Shown here one piece after another: positions 27,013-41,341 of a stretch of DNA of 64,000 bases (positions are counted from its first letter, which is position 1; each line of letters begins with the position of its first letter). The stretch spans positions 2,418,001-2,482,000 of the forward strand of contig NZ_BNEM01000001.1 of NCBI RefSeq assembly GCF_018327705.1, written 5' to 3'. The DNA comes from Catellatospora sp. TT07R-123. Its GTDB lineage: Bacteria; Actinomycetota; Actinomycetes; Mycobacteriales; Micromonosporaceae. The notes below the pieces were generated by a model. The model saw nothing but the letters and a program-made list of their open reading frames with translations. It did no database searches and was not told the DNA's origin. Position numbers and translations under genes: made by a program.

Positions 27013-28457
27013 CCGAGCCCGGCCAGCCCGGCCGTCCCGCCCCGGCCACACCCGGCGGCGGCGCGACCGCCGCGGAGGACGGGACGGGCGCGGCGGGCGG
27101 CGGGACGGGTGGGACGGCGCAGGTGCTGCCGCGTACCCGGTTGCATCCGCTGACGCCGGTGCTCAAGAGTCTGCGGACGCTGACCCTGATCGTGGCGGCG
27201 GTGTCGTGGCGGGGCCTGCAGAACCTGGGGCTGGCGCACTACGCCGAGGCGCTGGTCGCGCTGCTGGTGCTGGTGCTGGTCTACTCGGCGGTGGCCTGGC
27301 GCTTCACCGGGTACGAGGTGGTGGGGCGGGAGCTCCGGGTGCACGAGGGGGTGCTGTCGCGGCGGGTGCGCGCGGTGCCGCTGGAGCGCCTCCAGTCGAT
27401 CGAGGTGGTGCAGCCGCTGCTGGCGCGCCTGGCCGGCCTGGCCGAGCTGAAGCTGGACATGGCCGGCGGCGCCAAGTCGGAGGCACCGCTGGCGTTCCTG
27501 CCGCTGGCGCAGGCGACCGCCCTGCGGGCCCGGCTGCTCGCGATGGCCGCCACCACGCACGCGGGCGCCGGGCCGGCTGCCGTGCCCGAGGCCGCGAGCG
27601 CGAGCGCGGGTGCGGGTGCGGAAGACGTCGAGGCCGAGCCCGCCGACGTGTACCGCGTGGACAACGCCGTCGTGCTGCGCAGCCAGCTGCTCACCCCGCC
27701 CGTGATGTTCACGCCGCTGGCGGTGCTGTTCATCGTCGGGCAGCTCATGTTCAACAGCGACTTCGGCGTGTTCGCGCTGGCCAGTATGGTCACTGCGGTG
27801 GCGGGCACGATCGGCGCGCCCGCGATGCGGGTGCTGAACTTCTGGAACTTCCGGCTCGGCCGCGCCGCCGACGGTCGGCTGCGGATCAGGCACGGGCTGC
27901 TGGAGACGCGCAGCCAGCTGGTGGCCCCGCACCGGGTGCAGTCGCTGACGGTGACCTGGCCGCTGCTGTGGCGCGCCAAGGGCTGGCTGCGGGTCACCCT
28001 GGCGGTCGCGGGCCGGCGCGGGCACGAACCGGGGCAGGAGAGCCGGGCCGAGACCGACCGGCTGCTGCCGGTGGCCGACGTGGGCACCGCCCGCGCGCTG
28101 ATCCCGCTGGCCGTGCCCGGCGTGGACCTGCTGGCGCTGCCGCTGGCACCGGTGCCGCCCGCGGCGGGCTGGCTGGTGCCGCTGCGGCGGCAGGTGCTGC
28201 GGGCGGGGCTGCTCGACGGTGCGTTCGCGTCCGTGGACGGGCTGATGACGCGGGTGCTGACCGTGGTGCCGTACGCCCGGATCCAGAGCGTGCGGCTGCG
28301 GCAGGGTCCGCTGCAACGCCGCCTCGGGCTGGCCACGGTGCTGGTCGACGTCGCGGGCGGGTCCCCGGCCGTGGCCCAGCACCGGACCCTGGCGCAGGCG
28401 CTGGCCTGGGCCGACGAGCTGACGGCGCGGGCCCGCGCCGCGCGCGAGGCGGCATGA
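27009..28457 (+). CDS. PH domain-containing membrane protein (YdbT-like), multi-copy bPH2
   Basis: 482-aa integral membrane protein with at least two, probably three bPH2 domains: 'HEGVLSRRVRAVPLERLQSI' (about 115), 'RHGLLETRSQLVAPHRVQSL' (about 300) and 'LTVVPYARIQSVRLRQGPLQ' (about 425), separated by hydrophobic helix pairs (around 57-85 and 228-268). Partner of the preceding gene; the GTG start overlaps its stop. An Ala/Gly-rich linker lies near residue 195. Confidence 0.88.
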   Translation: MTEPGQPGRPAPATPGGGATAAEDGTGAAGGGTGGTAQVLPRTRLHPLTPVLKSLRTLTLIVAAVSWRGLQNLGLAHYAEALVALLVLVLVYSAVAWRFTGYEVVGRELRVHEGVLSRRVRAVPLERLQSIEVVQPLLARLAGLAELKLDMAGGAKSEAPLAFLPLAQATALRARLLAMAATTHAGAGPAAVPEAASASAGAGAEDVEAEPADVYRVDNAVVLRSQLLTPPVMFTPLAVLFIVGQLMFNSDFGVFALASMVTAVAGTIGAPAMRVLNFWNFRLGRAADGRLRIRHGLLETRSQLVAPHRVQSLTVTWPLLWRAKGWLRVTLAVAGRRGHEPGQESRAETDRLLPVADVGTARALIPLAVPGVDLLALPLAPVPPAAGWLVPLRRQVLRAGLLDGAFASVDGLMTRVLTVVPYARIQSVRLRQGPLQRRLGLATVLVDVAGGSPAVAQHRTLAQALAWADELTARARAAREAA

Positions 28458-28618
28458 CCGGGCAGCGGGAGCCCTGCCCCTGGGTGGTGTGGCGCCAGGA
28501 CGACAACGGCAACCGGTTCGTGGTGCGCCGGTGCGAGACCCGGGCCGAGGCCGACGAGCTGGCCGAGACCATGCAGGCCCGGGGCCACAAGCAGGTGTAC
28601 TGGGTGGCCGCGGACTGA
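28454..28618 (+). CDS. Small conserved protein, third gene of the PH operon
   Basis: 54 aa, function unknown. 'PWVVWRQDDNGNRFVVRRCE' then 'ADELAETMQARGHKQVYWVA' suggests one small alpha/beta unit, like SPOR-type or 'antirestriction-like' mini-domains. The ATGA overlap with the PH-domain gene shows it belongs to the same operon. Confidence 0.8.
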   Translation: MTGQREPCPWVVWRQDDNGNRFVVRRCETRAEADELAETMQARGHKQVYWVAAD

Positions 28619-28685
28619 GCCCGTCCGGAAAGGATCATGGCCGCGGACAGGTCCGGCGGCCCGGGCAGGCTTTAGGCTGGGGCAC

Positions 28686-29072
28686 ATGGCTGGGCAGCTC
28701 ACGGCGGGACTCACGGCGAAGGTGCAGTTGACGGTCGGCGACGCCGACACCGCGCAGGCGCTGGGCTCCGGCGACGTGCCGGTGCTGGCCACGCCGCGGG
28801 TGGTCGCGCTGGCCGAGGCGGCCACGGTGGCCGCGACGGCGCGGGCTCTGGACTCGGGCCAGACCACGGTGGGGGTACGGGTCGAGCTCGATCACCGCGC
28901 CGCCACCCCGATCGGCCGCCTGGTCACCGCCGAGGCGCTGCTGACCAAGGTCGACGGCCGGAAGCTGTTCTTCGACGTGACCGTGCGCGACGGCGAGACG
29001 GTCGCCGCCGAGGGCAAGGTGGAGCGGGTGCTGGTCGACCGCTCCCGCTTCCTGGAGAAGGCGATGGAATGA
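28686..29072 (+). CDS. Thioesterase, hot-dog fold (FlK-like)
   Basis: 128-aa hot-dog thioesterase of the fluoroacetyl-CoA thioesterase-like group: 'VPVLATPRVVALAEAATVAA' (long helix start), 'TTVGVRVELDHRAATPIGRL' (core strand with Thr/His), 'DVTVRDGETVAAEGKVERVLVD'. Hydrolyses small acyl-CoAs; the substrate is unknown, and resistance to fluoroacetate should not be assumed. TAGGCT 7 nt before ATG marks a leaderless start. The stop overlaps the next ATG. Confidence 0.88.
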   Translation: MAGQLTAGLTAKVQLTVGDADTAQALGSGDVPVLATPRVVALAEAATVAATARALDSGQTTVGVRVELDHRAATPIGRLVTAEALLTKVDGRKLFFDVTVRDGETVAAEGKVERVLVDRSRFLEKAME

Positions 29073-29920
29073 CCGAGTTCACCGAGGTGGCCGACGGCGT
29101 CTTCGTGCTGGTGTATCCGACGCTGCGGGTCAACTGCACCCTGATCACGGGCGAGACCGGTGCGCTGCTGGTGGACACGCTGTCCACCGGCGGGCAGGCG
29201 CGCGAGCTGGCCGCGGCCGCCGCGCGGATCACCGCCAAGCCGCTGGGGCTGGTCAACACGCATTTCCACTTCGACCACTGCCTCGGCAACGCGACCCTGG
29301 CCGGGGCTGCCACGCCGATCTGGGGCCACACCGAGTGCGTGCGCGAGCTGCGCGACAACGGCGCGGCCTGGCAGCGGGCGTGGGAGCAGGAGCTGCTGGC
29401 CGAGGACGAGCCGCTGGCCCGCGAGGTGGGCCGGACCCCGATCGTGCCGCCGAACCGGCCGGTCGGCCGCCGGGACGTGGTGGACGTGGGCGGCCGGACG
29501 GTGGTGCTGGACTGGCACGGCCGCGGCCACACCGCGGGCGACCTGGTCGTCACCACGGGGTCGGTGGTCGTCGCGGGCGACCTGGTCGAGGAGGGGGCGC
29601 CGCCCGCGTTCGGGGACGCGTTCCCACTGGAGTGGCCGGAGACGCTGGCCTCGCTGGCCCGTGCCGTGCCCGCCGACGCGCTGATCGTGCCGGGGCACGG
29701 TGAGCTGGTCGACCCCGAGTTCCTGGGCATCGCCCACGAGGAGCTGGCCGCGCTGGACTGGCTGATCCGCGAGGCGCACGGCGACGGGGCCGACGTGGCG
29801 AAGGTAGCGGCGGCGAGCTCGCTGGCCCGCTGGGGCGGGCCGGGGCTGCGTGAGGCCGAGCTCGCGGTCCGCCGCGGCTACGCCCAGTTGGACGCCGCCA
29901 CGGCGAACACGCTCGGCTGA
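29069..29920 (+). CDS. MBL-fold metallo-hydrolase
   Basis: 283 aa. The metallo-beta-lactamase signature 'HFHFDHCLGN' (about residues 66-75), later 'WHGRGHTAGDLV', 'VAGDLVEEGAPP' and 'VPGHGELVD' give a complete dinuclear zinc/iron site. Close to glyoxalase-II-like or beta-lactamase-like hydrolases. Coupled by ATGA to the thioesterase gene, so both may act on thioesters or lactones in one pathway (inference). No export signal. Confidence 0.88.
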   Translation: MTEFTEVADGVFVLVYPTLRVNCTLITGETGALLVDTLSTGGQARELAAAAARITAKPLGLVNTHFHFDHCLGNATLAGAATPIWGHTECVRELRDNGAAWQRAWEQELLAEDEPLAREVGRTPIVPPNRPVGRRDVVDVGGRTVVLDWHGRGHTAGDLVVTTGSVVVAGDLVEEGAPPAFGDAFPLEWPETLASLARAVPADALIVPGHGELVDPEFLGIAHEELAALDWLIREAHGDGADVAKVAAASSLARWGGPGLREAELAVRRGYAQLDAATANTLG

Positions 29921-29955
29921 GTCACCTGCCCGGCTGAGTCACCCGCCCGGCCGCG

Positions 29956-30543
29956 TCACTTGATCGCGTAGCCGCGCTTGAGCAGCTGGTACGCGTCGCC
30001 GCGCAGGCCCTTCTCGTCGGGCACGGCGAAGTCGACGGCGTCGGCGACACGGTTGATGGTGCAGAAGATGCCGCAGATGTGGATCACGTCGCGCACCCCG
30101 CGCTCGGTGACGCCCGCGTCGTAGGCCGCCTCGACCAGCTCCGGCCCGACCTCACCGGGCTTGAGCGTCAGCACTTCCAGCAGCGCGAAGGCGGCCCGCA
30201 GGCCGGGGCGCAGCGGCGCGGTGCGCCAGTCGGCGAGCACCGCCCGGGTCAGCTCGGGCCCGAGCGTGACCTCCACGACGGCGGCGTGGCTGCCCTCGCA
30301 GAAGCGGCACTGGTTGAGGTGCGACACGAACGAGGCCATCAGCTCCCGCTCGCCGATGCTCCACTCCGAGGGCCCGCGCAGCACGCGGTGCACCCACTCG
30401 GTGAACGGCTCGCCGAAGAACTCCCGCCGGTAGTGCAGGATCCTGAGGATGTCGGCCGGGGGGCGGCCGCTCGCGATCCGGATGATCTTCAGTTTCACCC
30501 GGTCGCTGAAGCGCCAGGAGCGGCTCAGGCTAGGCAGCCGCAC
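29956..30543 (-). CDS. Carboxymuconolactone decarboxylase / AhpD-like protein with CxxC
   Basis: 195-aa helical protein of the AhpD/CMD superfamily, peroxidase-related group. 'FVSHLNQCRFCEGSHAAVVE' has the CxxC-x3-H redox motif typical of alkylhydroperoxidase-like members. GTG start chosen at 30543 where the protein sequence becomes non-repetitive; it overlaps the upstream gene's end by 14 nt, in keeping with coupling. The longer in-frame start at 30606 gives an Arg/Pro-rich head and is unlikely. Confidence 0.8.
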   Translation of the reverse strand: MRLPSLSRSWRFSDRVKLKIIRIASGRPPADILRILHYRREFFGEPFTEWVHRVLRGPSEWSIGERELMASFVSHLNQCRFCEGSHAAVVEVTLGPELTRAVLADWRTAPLRPGLRAAFALLEVLTLKPGEVGPELVEAAYDAGVTERGVRDVIHICGIFCTINRVADAVDFAVPDEKGLRGDAYQLLKRGYAIK

Positions 30544-30934
30544 TGGCCACCGCCCCGGTGTCGGCGGGGCGCGCCTGGTGCGGCGTACGCGGGGCACCGG
30601 CGGCATGGCGGGACCTGGCGCGGGCCAGCGCGGCCAGGCCGGCGTCGACGCGCCGCTGCCCGGCGCCCACCGCCACCGCCACGGTCAGCTCGTAGACCTG
30701 GTCCTCGGACCAGCCCGCGGCGAGCAGCTCCCGCACCTGCTCGTCGGTGCTGCGCCAGGCGTGCTCGCGCATGGTGCCGACGTAGCCGCGCAGTTCCTGC
30801 GACACCTCGTCGAGTTTGGCGGCCGCGACCGCCTGGCGCACCCGCGCCGGGGTCGAGCCGGGTCCGTCGAGGACCGCGTGCCGCAATGCGGCGAACAGGT
30901 CCTCGGGGGAAGAATCGTCGTTTTGCAGGGGCAC
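30530..30934 (-). CDS. Small AhpD/CMD-like helical protein lacking the CxxC
   Basis: 134 aa. The part 'AWRSTDEQVRELLAAGWSED' followed by 'VYELTVAVAVGAGQRRVDAG' resembles the second half of a carboxymuconolactone decarboxylase domain, but there is no redox Cys pair. GTG start with TAAGGT 7 nt upstream: probably leaderless. Overlaps the downstream CxxC protein, so the two may form a heteromer in which only one is redox-active (inference). Confidence 0.65.
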   Translation of the reverse strand: MPLQNDDSSPEDLFAALRHAVLDGPGSTPARVRQAVAAAKLDEVSQELRGYVGTMREHAWRSTDEQVRELLAAGWSEDQVYELTVAVAVGAGQRRVDAGLAALARARSRHAAGAPRTPHQARPADTGAVASAAA

Positions 30935-30944
30935 GCAAGGCACC

Positions 30945-31445
30945 TTAGGTCGCGTTCGCCTTGTCCGCCAGATCCAGCCACCCGGTGGCGTCCAACGGCA
31001 CACTTTCCCGGGTCAACGCAGCTTGAAGCTGAGATGTCGTGGGTGTGACCGCCAATCCGAAAAGGATGTCGGCCGGTCCGTCGGCCCGTACGCGGCCGGA
31101 CGGGTCGTCGCAGATGAGCACCGAGACGACCGCACCGGACGGCGCGGGGCAACGGAGCAGGACCGCGCCGCCGCCGCTGGCGCGCAGCCGCCGGGCGATC
31201 CGCAGCGGCGGCACGGCCGGGCCGTACAGGGCGGCGATGTCCGTCGAGCCGATCACGAGCAGGTCGGCCCGCCAGGCGAACTCCTCGACGAGCTCTCGCA
31301 GGTACGGCAGCGCCGCCTCGGGGGCGGCGCTGAGATCGGCGTCGAGCAGGCGTGGCGGACCCGGCACCAGCCAGGACCCCCGGGCTGCCACGAGCAGGTC
31401 CGGTCTGATCAGCGACGACACTCCACACAGGATCGCCTGCGTCAT
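30945..31445 (-). CDS. Hypothetical protein
   Basis: 166 aa, no family recognised. Alpha/beta composition with a hydrophobic strand 'LLVIGSTDIAALYG' and 'AVLLRCPAPSG', so a Rossmann- or USP-like fold is possible but unproven. GGGGAGG precedes the ATG at 31445; a longer in-frame start at 31484 reaches into the AsnB side. Its stop is 11 nt before the next gene start. Confidence 0.65.
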   Translation of the reverse strand: MTQAILCGVSSLIRPDLLVAARGSWLVPGPPRLLDADLSAAPEAALPYLRELVEEFAWRADLLVIGSTDIAALYGPAVPPLRIARRLRASGGGAVLLRCPAPSGAVVSVLICDDPSGRVRADGPADILFGLAVTPTTSQLQAALTRESVPLDATGWLDLADKANAT

Positions 31446-31500
31446 CGCGCCTCCCCGGCCGGTATCGATACCGAGGCTCAGCATGGCACGCTGTTCACGC

Positions 31501-33516
31501 TTACGAAACCATCGATCCGACGACCGGTTTGGTCAGCAGCGCGGAGGCGTTGCGGCCCACGCCCGGGTCCAGCGTGCGCGTCACGAAGACGGCGTGCCAG
31601 ACGCAGAACACCAGCACGGTCCAGATCTTGCGGGAGTTGTCGGCCGCCCCGGCCCGGTGCGCCTTGAGCAGCCCGTCGACGTAGGTCAGGTCGAGCAGGT
31701 CGTCGGCGCCGGAGGTGTGCAGGATCTCGCGGGCCCAGTCGTACATCTCGCCGGCCAGCCAGACCCGGGTCGGGGTCGGGAAGCCGAGCTTCGGGCGGTG
31801 CACGATGGCGGGCGGCACGATCCCCGCCAGGGCCTGGCGCAGCGCGTACTTGGTGGCGTGCGAGCGCGGCGGCACCTTCAGCTCGCGCGGGATGCGCGCG
31901 GCGACGTCGAAGACCACCCGGTCCAGGAACGGCACCCGCAGCTCCAGCGAGTGCGCCATCGACATCCGGTCGGCCTTGACCAGGATGTCGCCGCGCAGCC
32001 AGGTGTGGATGTCGACGTACTGCATGGTCGCGACGTCGTCGAGGCCGTCGGCGCGGGCCTGGGCGAAGTAGGGCGCGGTCACGTCGGTGTACTTGGCCGC
32101 GGCCTCGGCCGCCTCGGGGCGGCGCAGCAGGCGGCGGATCTCGGCCTCGTCGGTGAAGATGCGCGAGTTGCCGCAGAACCGCTCGGTGAGCGGGGTGGTG
32201 CCGCGTTCGAGGTAGCTCTTGCCGCGTACGCCCTGCGGGATGGCCTTGGAGATGGCCCGCAGCCCGCGGCGCATCCCGGCGGGCAGCCGGGTCACCGGGG
32301 CCAGCGACAGCGGCTCGCGGTAGATGCCGTATCCGCCGAAGAACTCGTCGGCGCCCTCGCCCGACAGCACCACCGTGACGTGCTCGGCCGCGGTCTGCGC
32401 CACGTGGTAGAGCGGGACCAGCGACGGGTCGGCGACCGGGTCGTCGAGGTGCCAGACGATGCGCGGCAGCGCCTGCATCATGTCCTGCGCCGTGATCTTC
32501 GTCGGGATGGTGGTGACGTCCAGGGCCCGCGCCGACTCCTGGGCCACCTCGATCTCGGAGTAGCCGGGCACGTCGAAGCCGACCGTGAAGGTCAGGATCT
32601 CCGGGTTCCACTCCCGGGCCAGGGCGACCACGGCGGTGGAGTCGATGCCGCTGGACAGGAAGGCGCCGACGGGCACGTCGGAGCGCATGTGCAGCCGTAC
32701 GCTCTCGCGCAGCGTCTCGCGGATCTCCTCGAACAGGCGCCGCTCGTCGGAGACCGGGGTCGGCCGCAGCACCGGGCGGTACCACCGCCGCACGGTCAGC
32801 TCGCCGCCGGTGCGCAGCTTCGGGTCGGCCCCGGGACGCCAGGTCAGGCACTCGCCGGAGCCGATGCGCTCGATCCCCCGGTGCAGGGTGTGCGGCTCGG
32901 GGACGTACTGGAAGGTCAGCAGGTGCGACAGCTCGACCGCGCCGATGCCGGCGTTGCCCGCGGTGGCGCTGGCCGCGAACGGCAGCAGCGACTTCTTCTC
33001 GCTGGCCAGGTACAGCCCGTCGACGGTCTGGAGGTAGTGCATGGGCTTGATGCCGAACGGGTCGCGGGCGCCGAACGCGACCCGCTCCTGCCGGTCCCAG
33101 ATGACGAAGGCGAACATCCCGCGCAGGCGGTCGAGCACCGCCTCGCCCCAGTAGTGGTATCCCGCCACGACCGTCTCGCCGTCGCCCAGGGTGGCGAACG
33201 GGGCACCGAACTCGGCCGCCAGCTCCTCGCGCAGCTCGACGTAGTTGTAGACCTCGCCGTTGAAGGTCAGCACGTACCGGCCCGGCTCGGCACCGTCGAC
33301 CTGCGACCCGGCGGGGGGCCAGGGCAGCGGTTCCTTGGAGAACTCGACGTCGATGATGGCCAGCCGCTTGTGCGCGAAGATCGCGTCGCGGTCGACGACC
33401 TCCAGCCCGGTGTCGTCGGGACCGCGGTGATGCATCCTTTCCAGCGCCTCGGCGAGCGGTCTGGCGAAGGCATCAACCGTGGCATGACTACTGAAAAAGG
33501 CTAAAACTCCACACAC
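31501..33516 (-). CDS. asnB: Asparagine synthase (glutamine-hydrolysing)
   Basis: 671 aa. N-terminal class II glutaminase (about 1-215) and C-terminal synthetase with the PP-loop 'SSGIDSTAVVALA' near residue 290. Catalysis needs Cys as residue 2: only the GTG at 33516 gives (f)Met-Cys-Gly ('VCGVLAFF'), so the upstream ATG at 33528 cannot be the functional start. Glutaminase hallmarks 'HHRGPDD', 'FNGEVYNY' and 'GDGETVVAG' are present. Actinobacteria carry several AsnB paralogues, some amidating cell-wall or secondary-metabolite substrates; free asparagine synthesis is the default. Confidence 0.95.
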   Translation of the reverse strand: MCGVLAFFSSHATVDAFARPLAEALERMHHRGPDDTGLEVVDRDAIFAHKRLAIIDVEFSKEPLPWPPAGSQVDGAEPGRYVLTFNGEVYNYVELREELAAEFGAPFATLGDGETVVAGYHYWGEAVLDRLRGMFAFVIWDRQERVAFGARDPFGIKPMHYLQTVDGLYLASEKKSLLPFAASATAGNAGIGAVELSHLLTFQYVPEPHTLHRGIERIGSGECLTWRPGADPKLRTGGELTVRRWYRPVLRPTPVSDERRLFEEIRETLRESVRLHMRSDVPVGAFLSSGIDSTAVVALAREWNPEILTFTVGFDVPGYSEIEVAQESARALDVTTIPTKITAQDMMQALPRIVWHLDDPVADPSLVPLYHVAQTAAEHVTVVLSGEGADEFFGGYGIYREPLSLAPVTRLPAGMRRGLRAISKAIPQGVRGKSYLERGTTPLTERFCGNSRIFTDEAEIRRLLRRPEAAEAAAKYTDVTAPYFAQARADGLDDVATMQYVDIHTWLRGDILVKADRMSMAHSLELRVPFLDRVVFDVAARIPRELKVPPRSHATKYALRQALAGIVPPAIVHRPKLGFPTPTRVWLAGEMYDWAREILHTSGADDLLDLTYVDGLLKAHRAGAADNSRKIWTVLVFCVWHAVFVTRTLDPGVGRNASALLTKPVVGSMVS

Positions 33517-33577
33517 ATGCGCAATCATGCCACCCGCGAGCGGGCGATAGGCTCAGAACACACAAGGAGGCAGTCAG

Positions 33578-35026
33578 ATGAACGACCAAGAGAAGAAGGG
33601 CACCGAGTCGCACGACCCCGCGTACCCGGAGAAGTTCCTTCAGTTCATGCGGTCCGGCTGGAGCGACACCGAGCTCCCCGTGACGCTGAGTGACGGTGCG
33701 CCCAACCACGCCAAGCGGCGTGCGGCGCTGTCGGCGGCGTTCGCGGGCGAGACGCTGGTGATCCCGTCCGGGCACGAGATGGTGCGCGCCAACGACACCG
33801 ACTTCCCGTTCCGCCCCGGCAGCGACTTCGTCTACCTGACCGGCGAGCACGACCCCGAGAGCGTGCTGGTCCTGCGCCCCAACGGCTCCGGCCACGACGC
33901 CGTGCTGTACGTGCGCCCCCGCTCCCCGCGCGACACCGACGAGTTCTTCAAGGACCGCCGCTACGGCGAGCTGTGGATCGGCCGCCGCCACACCCTGCGC
34001 GAGAAGGCCGCCGAGCTGGGCATCGAGACCGCCCACCTGGACACCCTGCCCGGGGTGCTGGACGAGCTCGCCCCGTCGCGCACCCGGGTGCTGCGCAACC
34101 TGGACCCGCGCGTGGACGCGGCGGTCCGGCAGACCAGCCCCGACCGCGACCGCGAGCTCGCGTACGTCATCTCCGAGCTGAAGCTCGTCAAGGACGAGTG
34201 GGAGATCTCGCAGCTCCAGGACGCCATCGACGCCACCATCCGCGGCTTCGAGGACGTCGCCCGGATCATCCCGGCGGACCGGCCCGTGTCCGAGCGCCTC
34301 ATCGACGGCGTGTTCGGCCTGCGGGCCCGCCACGACGGCAACACGGTCGGCTACAGCTCGATCGTGGGCAACGGCGCGCACGCGGCGATCCTGCACTGGA
34401 TCCGCAACGACGGGCGCACCCGGCCCGGCGAGCTGCTGCTGATGGACATGGGCGTGGAGAACCGCAACCTCTACACCGCCGACGTCACCCGCACCGTCCC
34501 GGTCAGCGGCGCGTTCACGCCGCTCCAGCGCCAGGTCTACGACGTGGTGTACAAGTCGCAGCAGGCCGGCATGGACTTCATCAAGCCCGGCGTGAAGTTC
34601 CACGACGTGCACGTGACCTGCATGCGCGTGCTCGCCGAGGGCCTGTCCGACCTGGGCATCCTGCCGTGCGGCGTGGACGAGGCGATGGACAAGGACTCCG
34701 GCGTCTACCGCCGCTGGACCCTGCACGGCTTCGGCCACATGCTCGGCATCGACGTGCACGACTGCGCCCACGCCCGCAACGAGAAGTACCGCGACGGCGA
34801 ACTCGGCGAAGGCTACGTCCTCACTGTCGAACCCGGCCTCTACTTCCAGCCCGAGGACGAGATGGTCCCCGCGGAACTGCGCGGCCTCGGCATCCGCATC
34901 GAAGACGACGTCCAGGTCACCGCGACCGGCTGCCGCAACCTCTCAGCAGGCCTCCCCCGCACCAGCACCGAGGTCGAGTCCTGGCTAGCCGCCCAGCGCG
35001 AGGCCGGCCCCCGCCTCCCGGCCTGA
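33578..35026 (+). CDS. pepP: Xaa-Pro aminopeptidase (aminopeptidase P family)
   Basis: 482-aa metallopeptidase that removes N-terminal residues before proline. The N-terminal AMP_N domain (about 45-190, 'SDFVYLTGEHDPESVL') is followed by the pita-bread catalytic domain with metal ligands in 'LLLMDMGVENRNLYTADVTR' (two Asp), 'HGFGHMLGIDVHD' (His), 'VLTVEPGLYF' (Glu) and 'IRIEDDVQVT' (Glu). AAGGAGG ideally spaced before ATG. Divergent from asnB by 61 nt. Confidence 0.95.
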   Translation: MNDQEKKGTESHDPAYPEKFLQFMRSGWSDTELPVTLSDGAPNHAKRRAALSAAFAGETLVIPSGHEMVRANDTDFPFRPGSDFVYLTGEHDPESVLVLRPNGSGHDAVLYVRPRSPRDTDEFFKDRRYGELWIGRRHTLREKAAELGIETAHLDTLPGVLDELAPSRTRVLRNLDPRVDAAVRQTSPDRDRELAYVISELKLVKDEWEISQLQDAIDATIRGFEDVARIIPADRPVSERLIDGVFGLRARHDGNTVGYSSIVGNGAHAAILHWIRNDGRTRPGELLLMDMGVENRNLYTADVTRTVPVSGAFTPLQRQVYDVVYKSQQAGMDFIKPGVKFHDVHVTCMRVLAEGLSDLGILPCGVDEAMDKDSGVYRRWTLHGFGHMLGIDVHDCAHARNEKYRDGELGEGYVLTVEPGLYFQPEDEMVPAELRGLGIRIEDDVQVTATGCRNLSAGLPRTSTEVESWLAAQREAGPRLPA

Positions 35027-35045
35027 CGCCCCCTCCCCCCACCCC

Positions 35046-35106
35046 GTTGATCATGAACTTATGGCACGGCTCGACGGCGTGTCCACGGCACAGCTTCCTG
35101 ATCAAC
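35046..35106. repeat. Intergenic palindrome family R2, copy 3
   Basis: GTTGATCATGAACTTATGGC ... ACAGCTTCCTGATCAAC. Opposite orientation to copies 1, 2 and 4. Immediately right of it is the terminator hairpin at 35110. Confidence 0.88.
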
Positions 35107-35109
35107 AAA

Positions 35110-35150
35110 GTGAAAGGGGCGGCCCGCTCGATGCGGGCCGCCCCTTTCAC
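35110..35150. terminator. Bidirectional terminator between pepP and the amylase-pullulanase gene
   Basis: GTGAAAGGGGCGGCCCGC / GCGGGCCGCCCCTTTCAC, an 18-bp perfect stem with a TCGAT loop, between convergent stops at 35026 and 35159. Confidence 0.85.
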
Positions 35151-35158
35151 CATCTGGC

Positions 35159-40915
<5,757 letters not shown>

Positions 40916-40989
40916 GGGGGCTTCTTCCGTGTGGGTGTCTGGGGTCACACGAGCATCAGCCGCAACATACGGGTAACTGAAATGTTTCC

Positions 40990-41004
40990 GCAAGAGGCTG
41001 CAAG
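40990..41004 (-). promoter_or_regulatory. Candidate MalR/Reg1-type operator before the amylase gene
   Basis: Two CTTGC direct repeats exactly 10 nt apart (minus strand CTTGCAGCCTCTTGCGG), 75-90 nt upstream of the amylase-pullulanase start. LacI-type maltose regulators of streptomycetes bind CTTGCA-rich repeats before amylase genes (established for Streptomyces; match here is by eye). The surrounding 40916-41212 gap holds nothing else but the terminator at 41059. Confidence 0.45.
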
Positions 41005-41058
41005 ATCTGACAGCACCCGACAACCTCACGCAACCACATCCAGCGCCCAAAGCGAAGG

Positions 41059-41100
41059 AAGGGCACCTTCCACTCGTTTTGCGAGGTAGAAGGTGCCCTT
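41059..41100. terminator. Hairpin family R3, copy 1
   Basis: AAGGGCACCTT / AAGGTGCCCTT around an inner CTCG-TTTT-GCGAG stem. A near-identical element stands at 60581. Both look like portable terminators. Confidence 0.75.
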
Positions 41101-41212
41101 GTTGACGCGGACGGGTGTCGCCCACACGCGGGTCTGGGGTTGCCGCAGCCAGGCATTGCGCCTGGAATGGACATATGGGTCGCAGTCGTGGCGACCCGGG
41201 AGGGGGTGGGGT

Positions 41213-41338
41213 TTGGATACCGTCGGAGGCCTGCTGGGCGGGCTGGGCGGGCTGCTGAACAGCCTGCTGTCCATCCTGCTGGGCGGTGGACTCGCTCCCC
41301 CGGCGCTGCCGCCGCTGCCGCCCGTCCCACCCGTATAG
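41213..41338 (+). CDS. Possible 41-aa hydrophobic peptide
   Basis: TTG start after a G-rich AGGGGGTGGGG ribosome site. First half 'TVGGLLGGLGGLLNSLLSIL' is a regular Leu/Gly amphipathic or membrane helix; the tail is Pro-rich ('PPALPPLPPVPPV'). No family known. A strong terminator 4 nt after the stop supports expression. Could be a small membrane peptide, a toxin-like peptide or a fortuitous ORF; moderate doubt. Confidence 0.4.
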   Translation: MDTVGGLLGGLGGLLNSLLSILLGGGLAPPALPPLPPVPPV

Positions 41339-41341
41339 AGC

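Noticed and set aside
33517-33528. ATG at 33528 as asnB start
   Set aside because: It would bury the catalytic Cys as residue 6; class II glutaminases need Cys directly after the removed Met.
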